Made by a program: the position numbers and the translations under genes. Of a DNA stretch of 52,045 bases, positions 17,641 through 27,417 are shown in pieces (position 1 is the stretch's first letter; every line of letters starts with the position of its first letter). The stretch comes from Fimbriiglobus sp. (GTDB lineage: Bacteria; Planctomycetota; Planctomycetia; Gemmatales; Gemmataceae), in the NCBI GenBank assembly GCA_022841795.1, contig JALHQU010000028.1:1-52045 (forward strand). The letters are read 5' to 3'. A model generated the notes under the pieces. The model searched no databases and was not told the DNA's origin. It saw nothing but the letters and a program-made list of their open reading frames with translations.

Positions 17641-18981
17641 CTACGCGACCAGCGCCTTCACCACCTTGCCGCCGGTGACGATCGGCTGCGGGCGGTTGCC
17701 CGGCGACATCAGGTCCTTCTTGCCGTCGATGCCGATCAGGTGGTACAGGGTGTGGGCGTAGTCCTCGACGCCCAGCGCGTTCTCGGCCGGGTCGGCGGCC
17801 AGCTTGTCGCTGCTGCCGTACACCTGGCCCGCCTTCACCCCGCCGCCGGCCAGCACCGTGCTGAACACCCGCGGCCAGTGGTCCCGCCCGCCGCCGGCGT
17901 TGATCTTCGGCGTGCGGCCGAACTCGCTGTTCACCACCACCAGCGTCTTCGACAGCAGCCCCCGCCGGTCCAGGTCGGTGATCAGCCCGGCGAGGGCGAT
18001 GTCGAGCACCGGCATCTGCGTCTCGATGCCCTTGTAGTGGTAGGCGTGCGTGTCCCACGCCCCAAAGGTGAGTGTGACGAACCGGGCGCCGGCCTCGACC
18101 AGCCGACGGGCGATGAGGAACCGGGCCGCTCCGCCGTTGCGGAACGCCAGTGGGCCGCTCAGCCCACTCAGCCCGTACAGCTTCTTGATTTCTTCCGTCT
18201 CCCCGTTCAGGCTGAACGCCTCCCGCACGCTCTTGCTCGCCAGCATGCCGTAGGCCCGCTGGTAGAAGCTGTCCATGGTGGTCAGGGCGTCGTCCTTCTC
18301 CGTCTTGGCGAAGTGGTCGTCGACCAGCGACTTCCACTCCTTGCGGGACTCGAAGCGGCCGTCGTCCACGTCCTTCGGCAGGCTCAGGTCCCGCACCTTG
18401 AACCCCGGCCGGCCGGGGTCGGCCCCCAGCGCGAACGGGCCGTACTGGTTGCTCAGGTAGCCGCTGCCCAGGTACTCGCTGGCGGCGGTGGGCACCACGA
18501 TGTACGGCGGCATGTCCTTCCGCACCCCCAGCTCCTGGGCGGTGACGCTGCCGATGCTCGGGTACGTCAGGGCCGGGCTGGGGCGGTAGCCGGTGAACAT
18601 GCTGTGCTGGCCGCGGCTGTGGTCCACCTCGGTGTGCGTCATGCTCCGCACCACCGTCATCTTGTCGGCCACCTTCGCCGTCTTCTCCATGTGCTCGCCG
18701 AAGACCACGCCGGGCACGGTCGTCTTCTGGGTGCCCAGCGGCCCGCGGTACTCGCTCGGCGAGTCCGGCTTCGGGTCGAAGCTGTCCATGTGGGCGAACC
18801 CGCCCTGCAGGTACACATGGATGACCGACTCGGCCTTCGGCCCGGGCTTCTTCTCCGCGGCCTGGGCCGATTGCAGTCGCAGAAACTGGCCCAGCGACAG
18901 CCCGAGGCCGCCGAGGAACCCGACCTGGAGCAGGTCGCGGCGGGTGGGCGGGGTGCAGGCGGCGATGCGAACTCGGCTCAT
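17641..18981 (-). CDS. DUF1501 Tat-exported protein
   Basis: A 446-residue DUF1501 protein, related to the alkaline-phosphatase/sulfatase superfamily. The N-terminus has a twin-arginine signal: TRRDLLQVGFLGGLGLSLG with Arg14-Arg15. Family landmarks follow: VIHVYLQGGFAHMDSFDPKP near residue 55-70, TEVDHSRGQHSMFTGYRPSP near 120, TLTFGAWDTHAYHY near 310, and SEFGRTPKINAGGGRDHWP near 370. Asp, His and Thr at these motifs correspond to the metal-binding positions of the superfamily. DUF1501 genes pair with DUF1549/1553 genes across planctomycetes; here only the PPC gene lies between them. Folded export by Tat suggests a cofactor or metal is loaded in the cytoplasm. Substrate unknown. Confidence 0.93.
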   Translation of the reverse strand: MSRVRIAACTPPTRRDLLQVGFLGGLGLSLGQFLRLQSAQAAEKKPGPKAESVIHVYLQGGFAHMDSFDPKPDSPSEYRGPLGTQKTTVPGVVFGEHMEKTAKVADKMTVVRSMTHTEVDHSRGQHSMFTGYRPSPALTYPSIGSVTAQELGVRKDMPPYIVVPTAASEYLGSGYLSNQYGPFALGADPGRPGFKVRDLSLPKDVDDGRFESRKEWKSLVDDHFAKTEKDDALTTMDSFYQRAYGMLASKSVREAFSLNGETEEIKKLYGLSGLSGPLAFRNGGAARFLIARRLVEAGARFVTLTFGAWDTHAYHYKGIETQMPVLDIALAGLITDLDRRGLLSKTLVVVNSEFGRTPKINAGGGRDHWPRVFSTVLAGGGVKAGQVYGSSDKLAADPAENALGVEDYAHTLYHLIGIDGKKDLMSPGNRPQPIVTGGKVVKALVA

Positions 18982-19003
18982 CTCCGAACTCCGAGTGGGG
19001 GGC

Positions 19004-19059
19004 TGTAGCCGGGGTCTGTGACCCCGGTCCGGAATCCGGGGTCACAGACCCCGGCTACA
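19004..19059. repeat. 24-bp perfect palindrome
   Basis: The arms at 19004-19027 and 19036-19059 are perfectly complementary over 24 bases (TGTAGCCGGGGTCTGTGACC and four more) with an 8-nt loop. It lies in the gap between the DNRLRE-domain gene and the DUF1501 gene. The RNA hairpin would be extremely stable. A terminator or attenuator role is possible although no U-run follows. Confidence 0.9.
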
Positions 19060-19070
19060 ATTCGGGGCGG

Positions 19071-19748
19071 TCATTCCTTCGGCGGGGTGAACTCGATCGT
19101 CAGCTTCGGCCGCTGCTTCACGTCGTCGAACTCGCTGGTGTAGAAGTCCCAGCCGTTGCCGCCGGTGTTGATGAACACCCAGCCGTGGTTGGTGGCGCCG
19201 TTCGCCCACGCCTGCACGGTGTCGGTTACGTCGAACGGGATGGCCGAGGTGCTGGCCGCGATCTTGCCGAACGTGAACCCGTCCTTCTGGCGGCTGGCCT
19301 CTTTGCCGTCGGCCGTCACCCCGCCGACCAGGCTGTTCCAGGTGCTCGTCTTCTTGAACGGCACCAGCATGCGGTGCAGGTGGACGGTGGTGCCCTCGTC
19401 GAACGCGCCGATCACCAGGGTGGCCGAGTGGACGGCCGAGTTCGGCGGGACCTTGCCGGGGGCGGTGCCGAAGACGTCGTCGAACCGCACCAGGATCTGG
19501 CTCTCCCCGCCGTCGTTGTCGGCGTCCGAGCTGGCGTTGATGTTCCCCTCCAGGCAAGTGTTCGGGGCGACCGCCCAGATCTCGACATCCACCGTGCCGG
19601 CGTAGTCGTTCACCCCGTTCTGGAACGTGACGCTCCGTTTGGCCGCTTTGGCCGCGGTCGGCTTGGTGGTCGGGTACGGGTCGGCGGCGAGGGCCAGTGT
19701 GAGGGCGGCGAACACCATCACACCCCCGACGAGAACGCGGACGGGCAT
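19071..19748 (-). CDS. exported DNRLRE-domain protein
   Basis: A 225-residue protein starting at ATG 19748, preceded by GAGGGAGAATCG. Signal peptide MPVRVLVGGVMVFAALTLALA. The mature part has the DNRLRE layout: a strand with damage-to-extended-tail pattern (VTFQNGVNDYAGTVDVEIW), a beta pair QILVRFDDVFG, and the characteristic end VQAWANGATNHGWVFINTG, GWDFYTSEF, RPKLTIEF. DNRLRE modules are surface-adhesion or stalk domains usually found in long proteins; here one stands alone. It is the first gene of the six-gene minus-strand cluster and probably delivers an extracellular structural component. The substrate or partner cannot be read from sequence. Confidence 0.85.
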   Translation of the reverse strand: MPVRVLVGGVMVFAALTLALAADPYPTTKPTAAKAAKRSVTFQNGVNDYAGTVDVEIWAVAPNTCLEGNINASSDADNDGGESQILVRFDDVFGTAPGKVPPNSAVHSATLVIGAFDEGTTVHLHRMLVPFKKTSTWNSLVGGVTADGKEASRQKDGFTFGKIAASTSAIPFDVTDTVQAWANGATNHGWVFINTGGNGWDFYTSEFDDVKQRPKLTIEFTPPKE

Positions 19749-19853
19749 CGATTCTCCCTCGTGACGAAGCGGATGGTAGCAGAGGCAGCCCACCGATTCA
19801 GTCCACCTTTCCGAAGTTCACCCATTCTTCAATCGTTCTTCACGGGCCACCCA

Positions 19854-21038
19854 TCACCGGCCAACTAGGCAGGCCGGGGTGAGTTCGCGCAGCTCCCGGA
19901 TGAGCGCGTCGGCCGACGGCCGGTAGCTGTCGTCCAGCCGAACCGCCTCGTTCAACTCCCGCGCCGCCTCCACCGGCCGGCCGGACAGTTTGTAGTGCCG
20001 GCCGAGCTGGAAGCGGAAGTACGCCTCCTCCGCCGGTAGGTTCGCCAACCCCTCCTTCAGCGCCGCCTCGCGGTCGGGGTTGCTCCCCCGCTTGGTGGCG
20101 TTCTCGGCCAGCAGGTCGTAGGCGTCCAGGCAGGCCTTGCCGATGCTCGGCTTGGTGCCGACGGCCGGTAGGCCGGCGGCGAGCAACTCCCGTGCGGCGG
20201 CGTCACTCTCCGCGTACCGCCCTTGCAAGTGCAGCACGCGGGCGAGCGGCAGGTTCGCCGGGGGCATGGTGCGGACCAACTCGCGAAGGACCGCCTCGGC
20301 CTCAGCCAGGCGGTCCAGGCTGAGCAGGTCGGTGGAGTACTGGAGGAGGTCGTTCGAGTGCAACGTCACCGGGGTGCGAGCGGCCACGAGTTCGGTCAAC
20401 CGCTTCTGCCGCTGGGCCAACTCCCCGCGGAACTCGACCAGGTGCTTCGGCCCGTTGATCCGCTCGGTGCGGAACGGGTCGAGGTCGCACACCCCGTCCA
20501 CCAGTCGTGCGGCCCGGGTGATCCGCCGGGCGGCGAGTTCGTCCACCACGGCGTCGCCCATCTCCTTCGCAAGCTTGTCGGCCCACACGCCGGGCAGTAC
20601 GACCGCGACCGCCAGCCCGACGGCGGCCACCACCCACGACCCACGAGCCGGCGCCGTGCCCACCCGCGCCGCCACCGCCCACGGCAACGCGAGCAGCACA
20701 CAGAACAGCGAGCGGGCGAGGCCGCGGGCGGCGAAGTCGGCCGGGAACGAGTCGAGCACCTCGCCGACCATCCCGGCGAGCCAGAACCCGCCCGCGGCGG
20801 ACAGTAGCCCAGCCGCCACGGCCGGGAGCGGGGACACCGCCGTCATCCGCCTGACCAGCCGGCCGGCGAACACGGCCGCCAGGGGAACCGCCGCGAGGCA
20901 GTGGGCCACGAGCAGAGACGGCCAGCCGAACGGACTGACCGCCATGCCGTGCATGGCCCGTTCCGCCGGGGCGGCGAGCCACAAGGCGGCGGCCGGCACC
21001 GCGGCGGCGAGACAGTAGACGAGTGCGGGGCGGGTCAC
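19854..21038 (-). CDS. membrane protein with C-terminal TPR-like region
   Basis: A 394-residue protein. The GTG start at 21038 overlaps the upstream gene's stop (GTGA), so the two are translationally coupled. The N-terminal ~175 residues contain several hydrophobic segments (ALVYCLAAAVPAAALWLA, LLVAHCLAAVPLAAVFAG, LLSAAGGFWLAGMVG, GSWVVAAVGLAVAVVLPG), predicting four to five membrane spans. The C-terminal half is helical with TPR-like spacing, for example DRLAEAEAVLRELVRTMPPA and RPVEAARELNEAVRLDD. Similar membrane/TPR proteins are common in planctomycetes; TPR regions usually mediate protein contacts. Function not recognised. The pair likely works together in the membrane. Confidence 0.75.
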   Translation of the reverse strand: MTRPALVYCLAAAVPAAALWLAAPAERAMHGMAVSPFGWPSLLVAHCLAAVPLAAVFAGRLVRRMTAVSPLPAVAAGLLSAAGGFWLAGMVGEVLDSFPADFAARGLARSLFCVLLALPWAVAARVGTAPARGSWVVAAVGLAVAVVLPGVWADKLAKEMGDAVVDELAARRITRAARLVDGVCDLDPFRTERINGPKHLVEFRGELAQRQKRLTELVAARTPVTLHSNDLLQYSTDLLSLDRLAEAEAVLRELVRTMPPANLPLARVLHLQGRYAESDAAARELLAAGLPAVGTKPSIGKACLDAYDLLAENATKRGSNPDREAALKEGLANLPAEEAYFRFQLGRHYKLSGRPVEAARELNEAVRLDDSYRPSADALIRELRELTPACLVGR

Positions 21039-22066
21039 GGCTGCACCCCCAGCGCCTGGGCGGTGGCCGGCTTGCGGAGCTTCCAGATGAACCCGTCGTA
21101 GGTGTAGTGCAGGAAGGCCGACCAGACGTTCACCGCCACCCACGCCCGCATCACCCACCCGCCGGTCTTGTCCACCCACACGCCGACCAGCCCGAGCGCC
21201 AGCAGGTACACGGCGAACACCACCAGCCACTGCCTGGCCACCTCGCGGAACAGGCCGGCACTGCCGACCGCCGTCCGCCGCCGGGCGTAGTGGCTGACCA
21301 CCGCTAGGTACTCGACCGCGTGGAACGTGCTGCTGGCGGCGGTCAGGGCGAACACCCCGGTCCGCCAGTCGTTCCGCAGGGACAGCAGCAGCGCGGAGTA
21401 GAGGGACAACAAGCTGACGAGGTAACACACCTTCGCCACCCGCCCGCGGGTCGCACCGATCAGGTTCAAAACCAGAACCGCCCCTGGGACGCCGAGCATC
21501 ACCAAGTCGGCGGTGTTCATCCACCCCTTCAGGTGCGACTCGGCCTCCAGCCACCCGGTCGTCCAGCCGGCCGTGCGAAGCAGGGTGTACACCAGGAACG
21601 CTCGCAGGGCGTGCCGCTCCAACCACTCGGGTCCGCCGCCGGCTTTCCGCGCGTACATCCGCAGCACCCCCTGGTGCTGGGAGGCGAAGTGCCACGAGTT
21701 CCACACGAGGTCGATCATCATCAGGCATCGCAGGTCGCCGGTCGCGGCCCACACCCCGCCGACCACCACGGCTGCGACCACGGCGAAGGCGGCGAACAGC
21801 TTGCCACGTCCCTCGCGGCGGTCGCGGTCGGCGGCCACCAGGAACAGGGTGATCCAGCGGTGCGGGGTGGTGAGGAAGTACACCTGCCAGAACTCGGTCT
21901 GGAGGCGGCCGTCGTCCCGCACGAACCCGGGGACGGCGACGGCGGCGAGCAGCAGCGGCCACGCGGCGTTGGCGAAGAAGAGCAGGTCGAACGCCGGGGA
22001 AACGACCCAGCCCGCGGAGAAGCCCTCCGCGGACTGGGGCGAGGTCGGCGGGGGGGTGGTCGTCAT
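21035..22066 (-). CDS. polytopic membrane protein
   Basis: A 343-residue integral membrane protein; an alternative start at 22093 would add nine residues. About seven hydrophobic spans are visible, including [70 protein letters not shown] and [19 protein letters not shown]. Conserved-looking polar residues lie in the spans: [42 protein letters not shown]. The His-rich placement ([33 protein letters not shown]) recalls membrane oxidoreductases or desaturase-like proteins, but I cannot name a family. It overlaps the next gene by four bases and lies 10 bp after the lipoprotein gene, forming a tight three-gene unit. Confidence 0.75.
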   Translation of the reverse strand: MTTTPPPTSPQSAEGFSAGWVVSPAFDLLFFANAAWPLLLAAVAVPGFVRDDGRLQTEFWQVYFLTTPHRWITLFLVAADRDRREGRGKLFAAFAVVAAVVVGGVWAATGDLRCLMMIDLVWNSWHFASQHQGVLRMYARKAGGGPEWLERHALRAFLVYTLLRTAGWTTGWLEAESHLKGWMNTADLVMLGVPGAVLVLNLIGATRGRVAKVCYLVSLLSLYSALLLSLRNDWRTGVFALTAASSTFHAVEYLAVVSHYARRRTAVGSAGLFREVARQWLVVFAVYLLALGLVGVWVDKTGGWVMRAWVAVNVWSAFLHYTYDGFIWKLRKPATAQALGVQP

Positions 22067-22076
22067 TCCGGGGTGG

Positions 22077-22466
22077 TCATGGGAGCGGGGCACTCTTTAT
22101 CTTCCATGTGTCGCCGTCCTTCTCGAACGACCATTCCGGCTCGCCCAGTGTCTGCCCACCTCCGGCCGGATCGATCCGCACTTTGGCGGTGCCCGTGCTG
22201 CCGGACACGCTCGGCTTTCCGACGATGCTGAAACTGCACTTGGTCATCTTCTTCGAGTCGGCCGGTTTCGACCCCTTCACGAACAGGGCTTCCAGTTTCT
22301 TCGGGTTGCCGACGGCCTCGTTCACCTCTTCGATCAGGCTCGAAATCTGGTCGCCGTCCGCACCGCCCATGTCGAGCGGCTTGCTGTCCGCGTCGCCGCC
22401 ACAGCCGAGAAGACAAGCGGAGGCCAGAAACAGCGGGATCAGGAGCCACTGGCGGAGGAGGCACAT
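22077..22466 (-). CDS. small lipoprotein
   Basis: A 129-residue protein starting at ATG 22466, which gives signal [18 protein letters not shown] and lipobox LLGC. The mature part has an acidic helix ([19 protein letters not shown]), then two or three beta strands ([37 protein letters not shown]). The final [16 protein letters not shown] resembles the last strands of NTF2-like or SnoaL-like small domains common in planctomycete lipoproteins. Its stop is only ten bases from the start of the downstream membrane-protein gene, so they are cotranscribed. Likely a periplasmic accessory to the membrane pair. Function unknown. Confidence 0.75.
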   Translation of the reverse strand: MCLLRQWLLIPLFLASACLLGCGGDADSKPLDMGGADGDQISSLIEEVNEAVGNPKKLEALFVKGSKPADSKKMTKCSFSIVGKPSVSGSTGTAKVRIDPAGGGQTLGEPEWSFEKDGDTWKIKSAPLP

Positions 22467-22530
22467 GAGCGAGTTCCGAGTGAGAGCGCGGGCGGGTCGA
22501 TTTGCGTCTTCCCGCCCGGTCGATCCGAAA

Positions 22531-23727
22531 TCAGTCCAGGTTGAACACTTCGCCGCCGGCCATCGTGCAGGCCGCCGACCAGGCCGCCTGGTTGACGCTG
22601 CTGCGGATGAACCGCACACTGCCGTCGCCGAGGCAGGCGACCGCCCCGCCGGTGTGGGCACTGCGTGCGGCCACCTGCCACCGTCCGCCGGTCGAGGCGG
22701 ACACGTCGGTGTTCTGGGTACAGGCCCGGCCGAACGGGTCGGTGGTCGGGAGGGCGGCCGGGTTCCCGGACGCCGGGCAACCGAGGGTCACGTCGGTGTT
22801 CCGCGAGTTCGGCGGGAACGCTCCGCTGAACGTGTTCCCGCCCATCAGCGGGCAGAGTATCGAGCCGCGGACGTCGCTGTTCAGGCCGGCCGGCTGGCTG
22901 GACGACGTGCGACCGTCCGGGATGTGGTTGGCCAGCACCTCGCTCAACATGACGGTGTTCGAGGTGCCGTCACTGATGGCGGTGATCTTCGTCCCCTTGC
23001 CGACGCCGAACCGTTCGCCGTAGGGGAACTTCTTGACGCTCGTGACCGGCTGGAAGATCCCGGCCAGCGGAGAGCGAAGAGAGTCCCGCATGAACCCGCC
23101 GCCGAAGCAGACGGTGTAATTGGCCTTCAGGTTGTTCTCGATCGCGAAGGCGGAAAAGGTGACGTCCGACTGCGGGGCGCTCGGGCAGGTCATCGCCTTA
23201 CGGATAAAGCTCTGGGTGTCGATGTCCGGGCGGCGGGTCGGCATGCCGTCCAGGTTGTCCCACGGGCAGGCTTCGTTGAGGTCGTCGGCGGAGATGCCCT
23301 GCTGGATGCGGGCTTCGAGCGTGTTCTGCTCCATGTAGGAGTAGATGTGCATGACCCACGACGGGCCGTACACCTCGGACCGTGCGGTGAGCCCGCCCCC
23401 TTGAGAACCGGTCACGACCCACGCCGGGAAGTTGGGATAGCTACCCCGGACGGTACCGTCCGCGTTCTGGTTATTCGGCGCGATGGTGTACGATTCGGAG
23501 AAGGTGGTGTACCCCGGCGGGAAGCTGCCGTAGGTGCTCTCCAGGTTGTGCATGGCCAACCCGAGTTGCTTCAGGTTGTTGGTACACTGCATGCGGGCGG
23601 CGGCCTCGCGGACCTTCTGGACAGCCGGCAACAGCAGACCAATCAGGATCGCGATGATCGCGATGACGACGAGCAGTTCGATCAGCGTGAACGCCGACCG
23701 CCGAGCCGAATTCCCTTGCGAGAACAT
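22531..23727 (-). CDS. DUF1559 prepilin-like protein
   Basis: A 398-residue DUF1559 protein starting at ATG 23727. The type IV prepilin-like N-terminus is textbook: short basic leader [20 protein letters not shown] with cleavage expected after the residue before Phe and Glu at +5, then the hydrophobic helix. It continues with [20 protein letters not shown], the family signature. The C-terminus has the H-X9-DG motif ([18 protein letters not shown]) and ends in [11 protein letters not shown]1559 proteins are hugely expanded in planctomycetes and are thought to be type II-secretion-like pseudopilins or surface fibres; the individual role is unknown. It stands 167 bp downstream of the phosphatase gene. 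Confidence 0.95.
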   Translation of the reverse strand: MFSQGNSARRSAFTLIELLVVIAIIAILIGLLLPAVQKVREAAARMQCTNNLKQLGLAMHNLESTYGSFPPGYTTFSESYTIAPNNQNADGTVRGSYPNFPAWVVTGSQGGGLTARSEVYGPSWVMHIYSYMEQNTLEARIQQGISADDLNEACPWDNLDGMPTRRPDIDTQSFIRKAMTCPSAPQSDVTFSAFAIENNLKANYTVCFGGGFMRDSLRSPLAGIFQPVTSVKKFPYGERFGVGKGTKITAISDGTSNTVMLSEVLANHIPDGRTSSSQPAGLNSDVRGSILCPLMGGNTFSGAFPPNSRNTDVTLGCPASGNPAALPTTDPFGRACTQNTDVSASTGGRWQVAARSAHTGGAVACLGDGSVRFIRSSVNQAAWSAACTMAGGEVFNLD

Positions 23728-23894
23728 GACGGCACCCCATGGGGATGATGACGACCACAACGAACAAAGGTTGTGATTGGGCAGTATTAGTACCCAGCAT
23801 TTATGAGCAAATTGTGTAGCTGGTGTGAATGTTGAGCAGGTTGCCGGAATCCGGACACCGGACCACTCCGAACGACACGGTTCGGTAGTCACAA

Positions 23895-25283
23895 CTACCG
23901 AGTCGTCACACCCGGGGTCCGGTTCCGCGGCTTTTTGCCGGTGCGGTGAACGTCGAGCACCTTCCCAGTTTCGCCGAACGCCAGGTGGAACCGCTGTTCG
24001 TCTTCGAGTCGGTGCATCGTGATGTGGTAGTTGCTGCTCACCTCTTCGAGGTACGGCCGCAGTTCCGGGGTCTTGGGGATGCGGAGCTTGCCCCAGGAGC
24101 CGTCTCCGAGGTAGGTGATGCCGGTCGCTTCGTCCACCTTGCCGTCGTTCAGCGGGCGGGTCCGCTTGAACGTGTGGTCGTGGTGTTCGAGGACGACATC
24201 CACCCCGTACTTGTCGAACAGCGGGCACCAGTTCTTCCGCTGCTCTTCCCCGGTGCCGAACTTGTCCCCCTTCCCTTCCGGCACCCGGTACGACGGGTAG
24301 CACGGGACGTGATCCACGGCGATCAGGTGCGCCTTGCCGGCCCGGTCTTTGAGCGTTTTCTCCAGCCACGCCGTCTGCTCCCCGGCGATCTTCGCGCAAT
24401 GCCCGGTGTCCAACAGGACGAGCGACAGGTAGTCGCCGAAGTCGAGCGTGGCGTAACTGGTGTCCGCGTACAACCCGTTGAACAGGGGGGTGAAGAACGT
24501 CGCCTCCTTGAGCGTCTTCCCGTAAGACCCGCGGACTTCGTGATTCCCCAGACAGGTGACGAGCGGGATCAGACGCCCCTGGCTGTCGGTCATGGTCGCG
24601 GCGTAGTTCTGGATGAACTTCAGGGCGGTCGCCCCGTTCACCCCGTTGTCGTACCCGAGGTCGCCGGCCACCAGCGCGAACATCGGGTCTTGCCCGGCGG
24701 CGACCTTGTTATTGGCGAGGGCGTGGGCACCGATCCCGACATCCCCGCCCGAGACGAAGTGGAACGCCTTCGTCGCCTTCGTCGGCATGGTGCGGAAGCG
24801 GTACGTCGGCGCGCTCAGCCCGATGGTGAACTCGTATTCGGTGCCGGGCGACAGCTTGGTCAACTCGGCCCGGAAGATGGTCAGGTCGGTCGGGCCGGTG
24901 TACTTGGGCGCGGTCGGATCGGCCGGTTTCGTGGCCGCTTCCCCCGCGTCCGCCCCGCGTTCCGGCCGCACCGAGGCCGATTCGACCACCGGGAACGCCG
25001 TCGTCTTGCAACTCGGCCCGATGATCCACCCGTCCCCTTTTCCGCGGTCGCGGTACAGGATGGTCGGCTCGTCCACCTGTTTGGCCTGGCCGATCCACTG
25101 GATGGTCATCGTCGTGGTCGGGTCTTGCTGCCAGGTGAGGAACAAGGAGTCGGGTTTAAAACGCTTCTCGCCCTCGGGAGTGATCTTGGGCACGTCCTGG
25201 CCGAAGAGCCGCGAAACGCCGAGTGACGCCGCCAAGCTGACGGAGGAAGCTAGGAAATGGCGGCGGTTGGAGCCGTGTTGCAT
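23895..25283 (-). CDS. purple-acid-phosphatase-like metallophosphoesterase
   Basis: A 462-residue exported enzyme starting at ATG 25283. The N-terminus [19 protein letters not shown] is a Tat-type leader (RRHFL). A fibronectin-III-like purple-acid-phosphatase N-domain covers ~40-170. The calcineurin-like catalytic domain then shows its metal ligands in order: GGDVG (~185), [10 protein letters not shown] (~205), [12 protein letters not shown] (~255), [11 protein letters not shown] (~335), and [10 protein letters not shown] (~380, the GHxH-equivalent). The Tyr of DLGYDNG matches the tyrosine ligand typical of purple acid phosphatases. It should hydrolyse phosphomonoesters outside the cytoplasm. 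It is divergent from the next gene cluster and upstream of a DUF1559 gene. Confidence 0.92.
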   Translation of the reverse strand: MQHGSNRRHFLASSVSLAASLGVSRLFGQDVPKITPEGEKRFKPDSLFLTWQQDPTTTMTIQWIGQAKQVDEPTILYRDRGKGDGWIIGPSCKTTAFPVVESASVRPERGADAGEAATKPADPTAPKYTGPTDLTIFRAELTKLSPGTEYEFTIGLSAPTYRFRTMPTKATKAFHFVSGGDVGIGAHALANNKVAAGQDPMFALVAGDLGYDNGVNGATALKFIQNYAATMTDSQGRLIPLVTCLGNHEVRGSYGKTLKEATFFTPLFNGLYADTSYATLDFGDYLSLVLLDTGHCAKIAGEQTAWLEKTLKDRAGKAHLIAVDHVPCYPSYRVPEGKGDKFGTGEEQRKNWCPLFDKYGVDVVLEHHDHTFKRTRPLNDGKVDEATGITYLGDGSWGKLRIPKTPELRPYLEEVSSNYHITMHRLEDEQRFHLAFGETGKVLDVHRTGKKPRNRTPGVTTR

Positions 25284-25742
25284 CGGCGTACTCAGGGGGG
25301 CTAGGGGTCGGTGGCGTGGCGAGTGAATGGAGGGGGATGCTGACCAACCGAGATGAACATGTGATGAGCGTGACGTGTAAAGTGCGTGAATACTCGGACC
25401 GAATCGGCCGCCAGCCCGAGCGACAAATCTGCGAGGCGGGTGTATGGGCGGTGCATGCGACCACGTACCAGGCAGATTTGAGACGACGTTGCTAGCCCCA
25501 CAACCGAGCAACCCGCGCGCGGCGGGCTCGGGCGGAGTGATCGGATCCACCCCGCGGGGTGTCAGTCGCGCTCGCGGTATCGATTCCGGGCGGCGAAAGA
25601 TGTGGGTGGCGGGTGCGTCTGCGGAAGATCGGGTGAAAACTCGTGATTCGTCCCCTCGCGGCGTATCGGGCGACGGGCCTCGCCGACTATCCTCTCCACC
25701 AATCGCAACTCATCGTCATTCGTATCCGAGCCGAGGTCTGCC
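25284..25742. other. divergent promoter region
   Basis: About 460 bp between the minus-strand phosphatase gene and the plus-strand lipoprotein gene. No coding sequence, RNA gene or strong palindrome was recognised. It should carry the promoters of both units. Confidence 0.45.
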
Positions 25743-26243
25743 GTGTACCGACGAAACCGTTTGCCTTCCCGTTTCGGTGGGTGGGTCGCCCTGTTCGGTG
25801 TCACAACGGTGGCGCTGAGCGGGTGCCACGATGATCGCACCCTGCCCACTTGTCCGGTCAGTGGCAAGGTCGCGCTCGACGGCAAGCCGCTGGCGGGGGC
25901 CGAAATCTGGTTGGTCCCCACCGACGCGAACGAGACGGTGAAGAACGCGAAGATGACGATCCGCCCCTACGCCAAGTCCAAAGCGGACGGCACGTTCACC
26001 CTCACCAGTTACTTCGTCGACGACGGCGCGCCGGTCGGCGAGTACGCCGTCATGGTGGTGCTGGAGGGGGCGCAGGCGAACACCGAAGAAGAACGAGAGA
26101 ACGACGCCCCGGCCGAGAAGGGCGGCCGACCCCGCCGCGGTTCTCGACTCCCCGCCAAGTACACCAGCCCAACCACATCCGGGCTGACGTTCACCGTCAA
26201 GGACGGCCCGAATCAGCTCGACCTCGACCTGAAATCGAAGTGA
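25743..26243 (+). CDS. carboxypeptidase-regulatory-like lipoprotein
   Basis: A 166-residue protein starting at GTG 25743, with GCCGAGG eight bases upstream. The signal ends in lipobox LSGC ([14 protein letters not shown]). The mature domain opens with [20 protein letters not shown], the signature of planctomycete carboxypeptidase-regulatory/transthyretin-like lipoproteins. [10 protein letters not shown] and [12 protein letters not shown] follow, then an acidic/basic tail and [17 protein letters not shown]. In this phylum such genes routinely sit beside DUF1559 genes, as here with 47 bp to the next. Probably a surface or periplasmic component assembled with the pseudopilins. No enzymatic residue is evident. 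Confidence 0.9.
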   Translation: MYRRNRLPSRFGGWVALFGVTTVALSGCHDDRTLPTCPVSGKVALDGKPLAGAEIWLVPTDANETVKNAKMTIRPYAKSKADGTFTLTSYFVDDGAPVGEYAVMVVLEGAQANTEEERENDAPAEKGGRPRRGSRLPAKYTSPTTSGLTFTVKDGPNQLDLDLKSK

Positions 26244-26290
26244 CGCCTCTCCGTTTCGTACCCGCCTACCTCCGACTGCGAGGTGTCCCG

Positions 26291-27286
26291 ATGCGTCTGA
26301 AAGCCCGAACGCGAGCCGGGTTCACGCTGATCGAGCTGCTGGTGGTGATCGCCATCATCGCCGTCCTCATCGGCCTGCTCCTCCCCGCCGTGCAGAAGGT
26401 CCGCGAGGCCGCCGCCCGGCTGAAGTGCCAGAACAACCTGAAGCAGCTCGGCCTCGCCCTTCACAACCACGAGAGTTCGCTCGGGCACTTCCCGATGCTC
26501 GGCGATTACGCCAGCTACGGGACGGCGGTGTACTGGAGCGCGCACACCCGCCTGCTGCCGTACTGTGAGCAGGAGAACCTGCAACGGCTGATCGACTTCA
26601 CCCGGCCGATCAGCGTGCAGCCACAGGTGGCGAAAGTAAGGGTGTCGTTTTTGCTCTGCCCGAGCGAACCGAACGACCGCGAACGGCCGGACGGCCCAAC
26701 GTTCGTCCACTACCCGCTGAACTACGCGTTCAACGCTGGCGTGTGGCACACTTTCCAGCCGCCCCAGGGGGTGGGCACCGGGGTGTTCCGGGTGAACCAG
26801 GTCGGCTACGTCGGGGACATCAGCGACGGGCTGAGCAACACTCTGGCCCTGGCCGAGGTGAAAGCGTTCACCCCGTACTGGCGGGACGGCGGCAGCCCCG
26901 GGGTGGCGGGCGCCCCAGTGCCGGCCACCCCGGCAGAGGTGACGGCATACTTCACCGTCGGCGAGTTCAAGGCGGACAGCGGGCACACCGAGTGGGTGGA
27001 TGCGCGGGCGCACCAAACCGGGTTCACCACCACCTTTCCGCCGAACACGCCGGTGCCGTACACCGCCGGCGGGCAGACCTACGACGTGGACTTCAACTCC
27101 CTTCGAGAAGGGCGGTCGCCGACCCTGCCGACTTACGCCGTCGTCACCAGCCGTAGCTACCACACCGCCGGGGTGAACGCCCTGCGGATGGACGGCAGCG
27201 TGTCCTTCCACCGGAACGGGATCGCCCAGGCGACGTGGCGGGCCCTTGGCACCCGGGCCGGAGGTGAAGTGATCGCCGGCGACTGA
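26291..27286 (+). CDS. DUF1559 prepilin-like protein
   Basis: A 331-residue DUF1559 protein starting at ATG 26291 with GAGGTG upstream. Leader [20 protein letters not shown] and the core [20 protein letters not shown] are diagnostic. The middle has the family's [11 protein letters not shown] and [13 protein letters not shown] segments and the [16 protein letters not shown] motif. The H-X9-DG end is [20 protein letters not shown], closing in GGEVIAGD. It is the second gene of a plus-strand unit: lipoprotein, two DUF1559 proteins, then the YncE fusion. Likely exported and inserted by its N-terminal helix after prepilin-peptidase processing. Confidence 0.95.
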   Translation: MRLKARTRAGFTLIELLVVIAIIAVLIGLLLPAVQKVREAAARLKCQNNLKQLGLALHNHESSLGHFPMLGDYASYGTAVYWSAHTRLLPYCEQENLQRLIDFTRPISVQPQVAKVRVSFLLCPSEPNDRERPDGPTFVHYPLNYAFNAGVWHTFQPPQGVGTGVFRVNQVGYVGDISDGLSNTLALAEVKAFTPYWRDGGSPGVAGAPVPATPAEVTAYFTVGEFKADSGHTEWVDARAHQTGFTTTFPPNTPVPYTAGGQTYDVDFNSLREGRSPTLPTYAVVTSRSYHTAGVNALRMDGSVSFHRNGIAQATWRALGTRAGGEVIAGD

Positions 27287-27417
27287 CCCCCTTCGCAGTG
27301 ACCATCTGCTTCTCAGAGCATCCACCGTTCCAAATGAAATCCGCCGTTTCCCGCATTCCGGCCGCAGGAGTCAAGGCGCATTCCTGTAGTCCCGGTTTTC
27401 CCCTGGAGGCCTGCACG

